Assembly: GCA_002706765.1 (NCBI GenBank)
Contig: PAJV01000010.1
Coordinates: forward strand, 64,380-128,379
DNA length: 64,000 nucleotides
Origin: Gimesia sp.
Lineage (GTDB): Bacteria > Planctomycetota > Planctomycetia > Planctomycetales > Planctomycetaceae
Direction: 5' to 3'
Within the stretch, counting starts at the first letter, position 1. Every line of letters begins with the position of its first letter. Below, in pieces: positions 46,350 through 53,937 of this stretch. Both the position numbers and the translations under genes were made by a program. The notes beneath the pieces were generated by a model that had not been told where the DNA came from, searched no databases, and saw only the letters and a program-made list of their open reading frames with translations.

Positions 46350-46568
46350 CTAAATGACACCACCATGGGTGCGGTAGGGGGTGGCCACATCCGGCATATC
46401 CAGGCCCCAGATTCGCTCCCAGATTTTGGGAATGTGCCGCATACTTTCTGATTGGAAAATTAATTGACGAGCACGGTCATCTCGTGAAGATGAGTAGATA
46501 GGAACCACACATCCGACCTGAGTGAGGGACATTGCAATTAACATGCTGGCCAAAAGGAACTTACGCAT
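46350..46568 (-). CDS. Small planctomycete lipoprotein
   Basis: 72 residues from the ATG at 46568, which has GGAG six bases upstream; longer readings begin in what looks like leader. A lipoprotein signal (RKFLLASMLIAMSLTQVGC) gives a lipidated cysteine near residue 21. The mature part is only about 50 residues: VVPIYSSSRDDRARQLIFQSESMRHIPKIWERIWGLDMP, then a C-terminal TPYRTHGGVI. The aromatic WERIWGLDMPD and the GGVI end look conserved, and I believe similar small proteins occur in other planctomycetes. The function is unknown. An ATATGG-TCGTG-CCATAT palindrome lies just upstream of the start and could be an operator. Confidence 0.75.
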   Translation of the reverse strand: MRKFLLASMLIAMSLTQVGCVVPIYSSSRDDRARQLIFQSESMRHIPKIWERIWGLDMPDVATPYRTHGGVI

Positions 46569-47109
46569 TTTTTTCTCCATGATATGGTCGTGCCATATTT
46601 GCTGGTCTTGATCCCAGGCAACGATCCCTTTATTCAAACCATTGAATGGAAGGCATCAAACCGATATCGAAGGGGTTAAAGTGCTGAATTGTGAAGCGAG
46701 GAGAATGGAGAAGCAGGATTATAAATACCGCTTTTAATTTCCTCTAGGTCGTTTTATCGACATTCAGATCAGGTGACTTTGGTAAAAAATGCGGATTATT
46801 CCAATTATTTTGGTATTCTGGTTGAAGAGGATGATTTCGATTATGAAATGGCGAGAGGGCATCACATGAAACCATAGTATTGTTCCACCTGGTATTCCCG
46901 GTGCAAATGGATTGGGTGACGTCAAGGTAAGCATATCACAGTAACACGAGACACCGTCTATCTTACAACGCGATAGTGGTTGTCAATGTTCACTTACTTT
47001 GGGCAGGTGAGTCCGTAAAAAAGCCGGCCTGTTTGTGTACACTAAAACAGACCGGCTATGAGAAAGTTCATACCAGCTCTTTCAACAATAAAGTCTTTGG
47101 AGATCAGGT
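46569..47109. other. 541-base gap between the small lipoprotein and HU genes
   Basis: It holds the ATATGG/CCATAT palindrome near the lipoprotein start (about 46584-46600) and the HU terminator (47017-47057). No gene or RNA is recognised in the rest. Confidence 0.4.
47017..47057 (-). terminator. Rho-independent terminator of the HU-like gene
   Basis: AGCCGG (47022-47027) pairs with CCGGCT (47052-47057), with CTGTTT/AAACAG as a second stem part inside. On the minus strand a run of six T follows. Confidence 0.85.
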
Positions 47110-47574
47110 CTAAGGTGTATGCTGAGATCCTGAACTGTAGGAACCGTTATTGTAGGTTCCCATCGAAGGTGCTCCTGGCGTGGCACCAGGGCTCGGAGGA
47201 GCCTGTGGTGTCTGGTGCGGCGGTGGTGCCGAACCTGCAGGAGGAGGACTGGCTGGGGGCTGGGAAGCGGCCGCGTTTAAACGGGCTGCTTCTTCCTCCA
47301 GATTGCGTACACGCTTTTCCATCTCCTTGCCAGGCTTGAACGTGACGACGTATTTTTCTTCTACGTCTACACGATCACCTGTGCGAGGATTTCTGGCTTT
47401 ACGCGCAGCTCGCTTTTTGACTTCAAAGACGCCAAAATTGCGGAGTTCGATTCGCTTGTCTGTAACAAGTGTATCAACAATCGCATCGAACGTTTTTTGC
47501 ACAATCTCTTTTGTCTTGAGTTGTGTCAGACCAATCTCTTCCGAAATTACTTTGACAATCTCTTTTTTCGTCAC
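47110..47574 (-). CDS. HU/IHF family DNA-binding protein with proline-rich C-terminal tail
   Basis: 154 residues from a GTG start with GGGAG nine bases upstream. Residues 1-92 form a standard HU/IHF domain: [24 protein letters not shown], the [22 protein letters not shown] arm region, and [13 protein letters not shown] dimers bend and package DNA. The unusual part is the tail: a short helix (about 93-103) leads into some 55 residues rich in Pro, Ala, Ser and Gly ([21 protein letters not shown] and similar). It has almost no charge, unlike the Lys/Ala tails of some actinobacterial and other HU proteins. The gene is preceded by a structured leader and a good promoter. Confidence 0.93.
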   Translation of the reverse strand: MTKKEIVKVISEEIGLTQLKTKEIVQKTFDAIVDTLVTDKRIELRNFGVFEVKKRAARKARNPRTGDRVDVEEKYVVTFKPGKEMEKRVRNLEEEAARLNAAASQPPASPPPAGSAPPPHQTPQAPPSPGATPGAPSMGTYNNGSYSSGSQHTP

Positions 47575-47592
47575 GACTGGGTTCTCCCAATT

Positions 47593-47648
47593 TTGAGAAG
47601 CCGTCGGACAGCTACGCCCTTGGTAAGGGCACTCGAGAGCCGTCTCAA
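47593..47648 (-). promoter_or_regulatory. Structured 5' leader of the HU-like gene
   Basis: Outer arms TTGAGA (47593-47598) and TCTCAA (47643-47648) enclose a perfect hairpin GCCCTT-GGT-AAGGGC (47616-47630, three-base loop) and two near-identical GAGA(A)GCCGTC segments. It would lie within the HU mRNA leader, ending about 20 bases before the GTG. It could control translation or stability. It looks tRNA-like at first sight but does not fold as one. Confidence 0.45.
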
Positions 47649-47682
47649 CTGTAATGGGTTACACGACTTAGTGTCACAATAG

Positions 47683-47712
47683 ATTATTTCCCACAATTGA
47701 ACAGTAAGTCAA
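47683..47712 (-). promoter_or_regulatory. Candidate promoter of the HU-like gene
   Basis: On the minus strand: TTGACT (47712-47707), an 18-base spacer, and AATAAT (47688-47683). The predicted transcript starts near 47676 and has a leader of about 100 bases. Confidence 0.55.
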
Positions 47713-47756
47713 GACCGATCTTAGCTTACCGCTTTGAAACGGTGTATTATTAGACA

Positions 47757-47784
47757 TGAATTCACTATGCCGGTGTGAATTCAC
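47757..47784. repeat. Two TGAATTCAC repeats upstream of the HU promoter
   Basis: TGAATTCAC occurs at 47757-47765 and at 47776-47784, 19 bases apart. Each contains the palindrome TGAATTCA. The pair lies 45-72 bases upstream of the -35 box, where an activator could bind. Confidence 0.35.
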
Positions 47785-48077
47785 AACATCGACAAAAAAT
47801 GAACTATTTCGAAGAAGTATGATTGCGTATGCGTTGTAAGTATAATGATATAAATATCTTATGGTTTCTCGATGGGCCGCATACAATGAGGGCACAGAAA
47901 ACTCGCAGACTTATTATTGTTCCCAAATAATAACACGAAATTATTTTTACAATCTTGAGATGAAATTGCAAAAAATGTATCTGAAACATCGAAACTGCGA
48001 TCTTTCAGTGTTCCAAACTCTTTAAAAATACATACTTAATCAACAGCATTCGAGAACAAGCTTGAGCGTTAATCAAA

Positions 48078-48101
48078 CGTCTGATTTTTGATATTCAGAC
48101 G
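48078..48101 (-). terminator. Probable terminator of the YkgJ-like gene
   Basis: CGTCTGA (48078-48084) pairs with TCAGACG (48095-48101). On the minus strand TTTGATT follows, a weak T-run. About 80 bases after the stop. Confidence 0.5.
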
Positions 48102-48178
48102 AGACTCCGTTTGGTTATGAGGAGTTCTTGGGATCAGTTTGAAAGATCGTTCGCGGTAACAATCATTTGTGAAGGAGG

Positions 48179-48610
48179 TTACAAGTCAGTTTTCTCAGCC
48201 TGGATCCGGATGTCTTCGAAACTGACAAAATTTCCTTTACCTGCGCCCGGGCAATCCGGAGAAAGTGACTCCCAGCTCGCACGGCTTTCCAGATTTGAAT
48301 TCCAGAAGGGCCACGTTTTGCACTGAGTCGGACGAGCTTCATAGATAGTACAGCAACGTTTTTCGGGATCGAAAAATGTGCAATCTCCATTGGCATATTC
48401 AGTTAAGGAACGTCTTCCGCCATACAGGCGGGTATGCATTAACAGAATTTCTCCTGTCGATTTTCCCGTTACTTCTGCAATTGCCTTGATTTCTGATTCA
48501 TCCACCCAGACGACACCAGGCGCGCCGGTACAACAATTACCACACTGCGTACAGGAAAATTGTAGCCCGTCACGATACCATGGTTCCTGTTCAGAATTTT
48601 GATCACTCAT
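48179..48610 (-). CDS. YkgJ family cysteine-cluster protein
   Basis: 143 residues, soluble. The cysteine pattern of the zinc/iron-chelating YkgJ/CxxCxxCC family is visible: FSCTQCGNCC (18-27), then CTFFDPEKRCCTIYEARPTQCKTWPFW. The cysteines probably hold a metal or an iron-sulfur cluster. The biochemical role of the family is not settled. It is divergent from the MobA-like gene, with 74 bases between the two starts. Confidence 0.9.
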   Translation of the reverse strand: MSDQNSEQEPWYRDGLQFSCTQCGNCCTGAPGVVWVDESEIKAIAEVTGKSTGEILLMHTRLYGGRRSLTEYANGDCTFFDPEKRCCTIYEARPTQCKTWPFWNSNLESRASWESLSPDCPGAGKGNFVSFEDIRIQAEKTDL

Positions 48611-48684
48611 TTTTCAGATCACATCACTATAAAATTAGATAAACTGAAACTTAGAAGTTCTTTTTGTAAGTAACCCGGACGAGT

Positions 48685-49335
48685 ATGTCAAACACAAACG
48701 GTCAGATCAAAGTCGGTGGAATGATTCTCTGCGGGGGCGAAAGCATGAGAATGAATTATCCCAAAGCGTTATTACCATTGGGCTCAGAGCTGATGTTACA
48801 GCGCATCATTCGCATTGTGTCTGAAGTGGTATCTCCTGTGATCGTCGTCGCCTCCCCCGGGCAGACTTTGCCGGAAATCCCTTATTCGGTTCGCGTTGTG
48901 TATGATGTCAAACCAGGTGCCGGGCCTCTTCCAGCAATTGCACAAGGTCTTCGTGAACTGGAATTCGATTGTCAGGCGGCCTTTGTGTCAGCCTGCGATA
49001 CACCACTGATACAAAGAGAGATGATACGTGCGATTCTCTCAAGGCTGCCAGATCACGATCTGGCGATCGTCAGGGAAGGCAAAAGGTACCATCCTATGGC
49101 AGCTGTGTACCGGACATCACTGCTGGAATTGATAGAGGAAATGCTGGCCGAAAATGTTCAAAGGCCCATTGATCTGGTAGAGCGGGTTCATAGTGCGTTT
49201 CTCGAAGCGGAAGAGCTGAAAAATGTCGATCCCGAATTACTTGGATTACGTAATATCAATACTCGTGAACAGTATTTCGAACTACTGCGTGAGACCGGGT
49301 TGGCAGCAACTACCACTGTTCCCTTTGTCCGATGA
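48685..49335 (+). CDS. MobA-like nucleotidyltransferase (molybdenum cofactor guanylyltransferase family)
   Basis: 216 residues. The NTP-transferase signature LCGGESMRMNYPKALL (15-30) matches the MobA/MocA pattern GGxSxRMG..K, with N replacing the usual G. FVSACDTPLIQREMI holds the metal-binding aspartate of the DxP type. MobA joins GMP to molybdopterin to form the bis-MGD cofactor. The differing signature, and the 30 or so extra C-terminal residues (LLGLRNINTREQYFELLRE), leave room for a related nucleotidyltransferase. The HPMAAVYR motif near 133-140 supports MobA. Full length. Confidence 0.85.
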   Translation: MSNTNGQIKVGGMILCGGESMRMNYPKALLPLGSELMLQRIIRIVSEVVSPVIVVASPGQTLPEIPYSVRVVYDVKPGAGPLPAIAQGLRELEFDCQAAFVSACDTPLIQREMIRAILSRLPDHDLAIVREGKRYHPMAAVYRTSLLELIEEMLAENVQRPIDLVERVHSAFLEAEELKNVDPELLGLRNINTREQYFELLRETGLAATTTVPFVR

Positions 49336-49368
49336 CCTGACTGGCTTTCTGATCCCACAATGATCTCA

Positions 49369-51120
49369 TTACGGGGACTGCAAACTTCTATTCGCCTGCA
49401 TCACAGCAGTCCGCCAGCGCGCGATGTCTTCGGGGGTTAAGTCATAGTAGTTGATCGAATATCCCAGTTGCGCTTCGGGTTCAAAAAATCGGAAAAATCC
49501 CAATGCGTCATGCTGCAGGTTATAACGGCTGCCATCCTGTCTGCGCAAGGTATAAGGCCGCCCCTGAAGAATGCTGGCGCTGATGGCATATTTCCCGGGA
49601 ACGGGGCGGAATTCAGCAGGGAATTCATATTTGATCCCCAGTTTTCCGGGGGGAATTGTGCCAAAATAGGCGAGTCTCAGATCTTCAACCGGGTGTTCCT
49701 CCAGGTATTCCTGAAGTCGATAGAGATCCTGCCCCCAGTCGATATTGGAATCGACCAGATGGGTATCCCCCAGTTCCGGCCCTCCTGCCAGTTCATTAAA
49801 GTAGGCCAGGTGATCCGGAGCATACCGGAGTGAGAGCGGGAGTGAAAGAATGGCAATGGTCACCAGATAGGAGAGGATTTTACGTCGTTCAAAATCCAAT
49901 TGCTCTACCAAAGGAGCGCACAACAGAATCAGGAAGGGAAAGATCGGCAGCACATAGCGCAGGCCCAGCTGGTTATTCGCCAGACTGGCGATGGTTAACA
50001 GCAATACAACTGGTGTCAGCAGGACGGCCAGGGTTCGTCTCGGGAGCAGGCGAGGGTTTTTAAGCCAGCTGTAAAGAGCGATGACAATCAGAAATTGAAA
50101 ACCGTGTGGCAATTTATAAAGCAAGGTATAGAGGTAGTACGAGCGAAACCCATGTTGTTCCCACTGATTATCCAGAAAGGTGGGGTGGGATTGCTGCATG
50201 ATAAAACGTTGCAGGTCAAAGCCCATGATGTAGTCACGGGGAACAGGCAGGGGGAAACTCTGCAGAACTTCAGGAAGTGCTGTCAAAAATTTGAGCTCGG
50301 AGCTTTGGAACTGATAGCTGCTTACAGGCTGGAAGGTCGATTGGAACAGATAACCGGCATTCAGGATGAAAAGGCAGGAGAAAACAAGTATTCCCCAATA
50401 CATGGCGAGTGTTTTTTTAGCCTGTCGCTCCCGGATTTCTGGATTCTTATATCTCACGAGAATCCACTGAATCACAAGTAGGGGAGCTAACAGAATCGCC
50501 GTATATTTTGTCAGTTGAGCCAGGCCTAAAACAACCCCTGTCACTATGGCCCACTTCCAGGAGGGGAGGCAGGCAAACTTCCAGCCACAGTAGAGGGCGG
50601 CCAGAAAGAAGCCCGTGATCGCCAGGTCCTGGGTACCCAGGGCCGCGCTGGCCAGAATATTCGGGCTCATTGCCCACAGGAAAACTGCAAAACAGGCTGC
50701 CTGAGAACTAAACAGCTCACGTGTCCAGAGTGCCAGCAACAGTCCCGATGCGACAGCCAGTAACAGGATCATGCAGCGACCAAGGAAATAGAAGTGTTGA
50801 TAATCTACCGGATTGGCATCCAGGAAGGCATCTCCATAATCAGCAGGATCAGAGGAGAGATCTGGAGATCCACTCTGAGCAGACGTCATCAGTAAAGGCA
50901 GAGCCGACCAGCTGCGAATTAGCGGAGGATTGAGCCGATCATAGTCAAAGCGACTGGTTTCCAGACTCAGGAATCCGACCGGCAGATGCCAGTACTCATC
51001 ATGGGTGACACTCAGTTGTCTGGCAGAATACACGCCCAGGCAGAATTGGATCAGCAGAAGAAAACCGACGACAGACCAGAAGACCGGAGGGCGTTGTATT
51101 ACTTTCTGTAGAGAAGCCAT
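49369..51120 (-). CDS. GT39-like (PMT family) membrane glycosyltransferase
   Basis: 583 residues from the ATG at 51120; an open frame upstream has no membrane character or ribosome site. About ten membrane helices. The first lumenal loop carries THDEYWHLPVGFLSLE...NPPLIR, with the Asp-Glu pair and the NPPL motif typical of PMT/ArnT-type enzymes that use polyprenyl-phosphate sugars. The C-terminal 120 residues are soluble (DSNIDWGQDLYRLQEYLEEHP). It probably moves a sugar from a lipid carrier to a protein or glycan outside the membrane. It lies downstream of a candidate sigma-54 promoter and structured region (51364-51494), which could drive it. Confidence 0.88.
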   Translation of the reverse strand: MASLQKVIQRPPVFWSVVGFLLLIQFCLGVYSARQLSVTHDEYWHLPVGFLSLETSRFDYDRLNPPLIRSWSALPLLMTSAQSGSPDLSSDPADYGDAFLDANPVDYQHFYFLGRCMILLLAVASGLLLALWTRELFSSQAACFAVFLWAMSPNILASAALGTQDLAITGFFLAALYCGWKFACLPSWKWAIVTGVVLGLAQLTKYTAILLAPLLVIQWILVRYKNPEIRERQAKKTLAMYWGILVFSCLFILNAGYLFQSTFQPVSSYQFQSSELKFLTALPEVLQSFPLPVPRDYIMGFDLQRFIMQQSHPTFLDNQWEQHGFRSYYLYTLLYKLPHGFQFLIVIALYSWLKNPRLLPRRTLAVLLTPVVLLLTIASLANNQLGLRYVLPIFPFLILLCAPLVEQLDFERRKILSYLVTIAILSLPLSLRYAPDHLAYFNELAGGPELGDTHLVDSNIDWGQDLYRLQEYLEEHPVEDLRLAYFGTIPPGKLGIKYEFPAEFRPVPGKYAISASILQGRPYTLRRQDGSRYNLQHDALGFFRFFEPEAQLGYSINYYDLTPEDIARWRTAVMQANRSLQSP

Positions 51121-51363
51121 GACTGTCCGAAGTTTGAGGTAATAGACTGTGTCCCGTTTTACTGTAGCGTTTCCGAGGCCATTTGGGCCGAGTGTAATAG
51201 ATAGCGAGACGCCATGGTTAAATGTGACGCGCACTAGATATCTGAAGCTTCGATGATATCCTGACCAGTATCGCTACGAAAGGGTTTTCAGGACAGGAGA
51301 AGAGGACGAGTTGAAGATTTTGAATCTACAACAGGCTGAGAAATGTTGAAGGCAGGTGGCTCC

Positions 51364-51453
51364 CCCTCCAGCCAGTTAAAGACGGGCGTCATCACTCTGG
51401 CTGGAGGGAAGCCTCAGTTTCTGTTGAAGCTCAGTAAATAATTAATGAGGCTT
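51364..51453 (-). ncRNA. Candidate structured RNA: two adjacent inverted repeats
   Basis: CCCTCCAGCCAG (51364-51375) pairs perfectly with 51397-51408; AAGCCTCA (51409-51416) pairs with 51446-51453. AGCC at 51410-51413 could also pair with GGCT at 51359-51362, so the folds compete or stack. They lie just downstream of the sigma-54-like element on the minus strand. RNA function is inference. Confidence 0.35.
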
Positions 51454-51478
51454 CAATTCGACAGGCAGCTCAACATAA

Positions 51479-51494
51479 TGCAATGTCTGTGCCA
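51479..51494 (-). promoter_or_regulatory. Candidate sigma-54 (-24/-12) promoter in a gene-free region
   Basis: Read on the minus strand: TGGCACA-GACA-TTGCA. Only the seventh base differs from TGGCACG-N4-TTGC, and the GG-GC spacing is right. The predicted start is near 51468, just before the paired hairpins and about 350 bases before the GT39 gene. Confidence 0.5.
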
Positions 51495-51642
51495 CTACCG
51501 AGAATTCTCTCCAGTCCCTAAACATACCGTTTTCCAGTTAAGAAACAGGGGCTACTCAGTGGACTGGTAAAGCGTAAAGAAGACCGAGTCGGAATAAGCG
51601 ACAGGTCTGTCTGTTTCTGCAACAGGAGAGGAGTGAGCGAAT

Positions 51643-52083
51643 TCAGTTCCGATTGATCCAGGTTTTGATGTCGCGAGTCACATCGCGCATGATGATTTCC
51701 TGTTCTGGAATTGCCTGGTAGAAGTGCAGTTCGGCCTGTTCGTAGTCTTCCAACTGCAGGTTTTTCGAAGCAATTTCAAGGATCCGATCGCCCATCTGCT
51801 GGATTTCCTCATCCTTTTCATGCGGATTGAAGGGGACCGCCATCGTCACGCGAAAGGTAAGAGGATTCTGCTGTTTGCCTTTGAGTCGTCCCCCTTCTAC
51901 GCGGGGACGTGATTTGGGAAATTCCTTCGCCAGGGCGTTCTGAGTATCAGCAAAGTGATACGTATTGATTGCCTGAAAAACATACAACGATCCTGACATC
52001 ACCAGCCCGAAGAGTAACAGGCCGAGAACAATGGTTCTGCCTTTGACTATCCGGGGTGCTGATTCAGGATCGTATGTAGTCAT
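51643..52083 (-). CDS. Small single-pass membrane protein downstream of leuA
   Basis: 146 residues. One membrane helix (about 17-38, TIVLGLLLFGLVMSGSLYVFQA) is followed by a soluble domain of about 100 residues (FRVTMAVPFNPHEKDEEIQQMGDRILEIASKNLQLEDYEQAELHFY). I do not recognise the family. It lies 30 bases downstream of leuA, so it is probably on the leuA transcript and subject to its attenuator. Why it should be co-regulated with leucine synthesis is unclear. Confidence 0.65.
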   Translation of the reverse strand: MTTYDPESAPRIVKGRTIVLGLLLFGLVMSGSLYVFQAINTYHFADTQNALAKEFPKSRPRVEGGRLKGKQQNPLTFRVTMAVPFNPHEKDEEIQQMGDRILEIASKNLQLEDYEQAELHFYQAIPEQEIIMRDVTRDIKTWINRN

Positions 52084-52113
52084 TGATCACCAGGTCCAGT
52101 AGAGAAAGTGTAC

Positions 52114-53637
52114 TCAGTTTTCCAGTTTTGCAGCTGCTTTGTTGATGGCCTGCAGATAGGCTTTGGCACTGGATTCGATGATGTCTGTACTGACGCTGCG
52201 GCCAGTGAATAATTCACCATTGATGCGAACTTCGACGCGTACCTCTCCCTGGGCATCCTTACCGCTGGAAACACTGCCGACGTGGTACTGGTCCAGTACA
52301 GCAGTAATGCCTGAGATGCGTTCCAGTGCCCTGAAGACGGCATCAACAGGGCCATCTCCGGTAGCTGCATCACAGTGGATTTTGCCTGTTTCATCTGACA
52401 GTTCAATCGTCGCGGTCGCGATGGTGCCGGTTCCGGCGGAAGTGTGGAAGCGGGCAATTTTCCATTTCTCCGGTGCATCGGTGACCTGGTTCTCGATTAA
52501 GGCGACAATGTCGGAATCGTAGATTTCCTTTTTCTTGTCAGCCAGCGTGATAAACTCATTGAAGATCCGCTCAAATGTTTCATCATCCAGGGTATGGCCC
52601 AGGGTCTGAATTCGATCGCGGAATGCATGACGGCCACTGTGTTTGCCGAGGACCAGGTTAGTGCCTACATAACCAACATCTGCAGGAGACATGATTTCAT
52701 AGGTTGTGCGTTCCTGCAACATGCCGTGCTGATGAATGCCTGCTTCGTGTGCAAAAGCGTTTCTCCCCACGATCGCTTTGTTGCGTTGTACCGACATCCC
52801 GGTGACTGTCGAGACCAGATGGCTGATCGGATACAGGCGTTTTGTATTGATATTAGTGTGTACGCCGTAATAGTCCGCGCGGGTTTTCAACGCCATTACG
52901 ACTTCTTCCAGTGCGCAGTTTCCAGCACGTTCCCCCAGGCCATTGATCGTACATTCCACCTGGCGGGCGCCCGCTTCCACAGCGGCGAGGCTGTTTGCGA
53001 CGGCGAGTCCCAGGTCATTGTGACAATGCGTGCTGATGATGGCCTGCTCTATGTTTGAAACATTTTTTTTCAACGTGGTGATGACATCATGGAAATGGGC
53101 GGGAGTCGCATAACCGACGGTGTCGGGAATATTGACGGTGCTGGCTCCGGCTTCGATGGCGCGTTCCACCACTTCACAGAGGAAATCTTTCTCGGTTCGG
53201 GCAGCGTCCTCTGGTGAGAATTCGATATCCGGGCAGTAGTCTCGGGCTCGCTTGACCATTTCGACCGCCGTCTCCACGATCTGTTCTTTCGTCATTTTGA
53301 GTTTATGCTCCATGTGGATGGAACTGGTTGCGAGGAAGACGTGAATCCGCGACTGCTTTGCCTCTTTTAATGCTACCCAGGCCCGGTCGATATCGTCTTT
53401 TCGGCAGCGGGCCAGAGCGCAGATGGTCGTCTGATCGCCAAATTCATTTGCAATTTTGCGAACGGATTCAAAATCGCCGGGAGAGGCAATCGGGAAGCCT
53501 GCCTCAATGATATCGACCCCCAGTTTGACAAGTTCCCGGGCGACTTTCATCTTTTCCGAAGTGGTCATACTGCAGCCAGGTGACTGCTCACCGTCTCTCA
53601 ACGTGGTGTCGAATATCTTTACTGTATCATTGGACAT
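52114..53637 (-). CDS. leuA: 2-isopropylmalate synthase
   Basis: 507 residues, normal length. It joins acetyl-CoA to 2-oxoisovalerate, the first committed step of leucine synthesis. The catalytic signature is DTTLRDGEQSPG (10-21). STHCHNDLGLAVANSLAAVEAGARQVECTINGLGERAGN holds the HxH metal site, and AGIHQHG is also intact. The C-terminal regulatory LeuA dimer domain (about 390-507) is present, so feedback inhibition by leucine is expected. The ribosome site GGAG is about seven bases before the ATG. Upstream is a complete leucine attenuator. The gene for a small membrane protein follows after 30 bases. Confidence 0.97.
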   Translation of the reverse strand: MSNDTVKIFDTTLRDGEQSPGCSMTTSEKMKVARELVKLGVDIIEAGFPIASPGDFESVRKIANEFGDQTTICALARCRKDDIDRAWVALKEAKQSRIHVFLATSSIHMEHKLKMTKEQIVETAVEMVKRARDYCPDIEFSPEDAARTEKDFLCEVVERAIEAGASTVNIPDTVGYATPAHFHDVITTLKKNVSNIEQAIISTHCHNDLGLAVANSLAAVEAGARQVECTINGLGERAGNCALEEVVMALKTRADYYGVHTNINTKRLYPISHLVSTVTGMSVQRNKAIVGRNAFAHEAGIHQHGMLQERTTYEIMSPADVGYVGTNLVLGKHSGRHAFRDRIQTLGHTLDDETFERIFNEFITLADKKKEIYDSDIVALIENQVTDAPEKWKIARFHTSAGTGTIATATIELSDETGKIHCDAATGDGPVDAVFRALERISGITAVLDQYHVGSVSSGKDAQGEVRVEVRINGELFTGRSVSTDIIESSAKAYLQAINKAAAKLEN

Positions 53638-53717
53638 TGGGTTTCTCCGCGAGTCAATTTCCGCTCCCGATCAGGGAGCTAATGAGAGACCAGAATAGTA
53701 CCAGCAGGCAAAATAAA

Positions 53718-53748
53718 AAACCCTGAGGCCGATCTGGTCTCAGGGTTT
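53718..53748 (-). terminator. Attenuator terminator upstream of leuA
   Basis: On the minus strand AAACCCTGAG (53748-53739) pairs with CTCAGGGTTT (53727-53718); two more G-C pairs follow past an A/C mismatch, and the 3' arm runs into TTTTTTATTTT. It lies 80 bases before the leuA start, so termination here would prevent leuA expression. Its 5' arm (53748-53736) also pairs with the antiterminator arm at 53789-53779. Confidence 0.9.
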
Positions 53749-53778
53749 CGCTGTTTTTTGATTAACAATCGTACAAAG

Positions 53779-53789
53779 AACCTAAGACC
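53779..53789 (-). promoter_or_regulatory. Antiterminator arm of the leuA attenuator
   Basis: On the minus strand GGTCTTAGGTT (53789-53779) pairs with AACCCTGAGACC (53747-53736) as eleven base pairs with one wobble and one bulged base. This excludes the terminator stem. It also pairs with the leader-peptide segment AACCTGAGCC (53826-53817), the expected protector arm. Confidence 0.75.
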
Positions 53790-53793
53790 TGGC

Positions 53794-53847
53794 TTAAAGA
53801 AGCAGGTTTCGTAGCAGGCTCAGGTTTAGTAGATTGTGAATGTGCAT
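53794..53847 (-). CDS. leuA leader peptide
   Basis: A 17-codon frame on the minus strand: MHIHNLLNLSLLRNLLL, then TAA. Eight of the 17 residues are leucine, read by CTA, CTG and CTT codons. The TAA is five bases before the antiterminator arm. This is the classical design of a leader peptide whose stalled ribosome senses scarcity of charged tRNA-Leu: stalling on the leucine codons frees the antiterminator arm, which opens the terminator and lets transcription reach leuA. No strong Shine-Dalgarno precedes the ATG, only an A-rich stretch. It is too short to be called by usual gene-finders. Confidence 0.88.
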   Translation of the reverse strand: MHIHNLLNLSLLRNLLL

Positions 53848-53908
53848 TTTATTTTGTTTTTTCAACTGGTTTAAACTGGACAGTCTTAGACTGCCTTACC
53901 GCTCTGAC

Positions 53909-53937
53909 AATTTACCTGCTCAATCGACCATGGTCAA
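53909..53937 (-). promoter_or_regulatory. Candidate promoter of the leuA leader
   Basis: On the minus strand TTGACC (53937-53932), a 17-base spacer and TAAATT (53914-53909). The predicted start is near 53902, giving a 55-base leader before the peptide ATG. Confidence 0.6.

Larger units (their letters stand above)
47575..48178. other. 604-base AT-rich gap between the HU-like and YkgJ-like genes
   Basis: The part next to the HU gene holds its structured leader (47593-47648), promoter (47683-47712) and two TGAATTCAC repeats (47757-47784). The part next to the YkgJ-like gene holds a terminator-like hairpin (48078-48101). The middle (about 47790-48070) is visibly richer in A and T than its surroundings, with no gene recognised. 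Confidence 0.5.
51121..51642 (-). other. 522-base gap with sigma-54 promoter and large hairpins
   Basis: No gene. It contains a candidate minus-strand sigma-54 promoter (51479-51494), a 12-base perfect inverted repeat (51364-51408) and a second one just beside it (AAGCCTCA 51409-51416 with TGAGGCTT 51446-51453). It may be a long leader for the GT39 gene, or a small RNA gene. Confidence 0.5.

Noticed and set aside
47593-47700. tRNA-like appearance of the HU leader
   Set aside because: The central hairpin has a three-base loop and there is no T-arm or acceptor stem of seven pairs with CCA; it does not fold as a cloverleaf.
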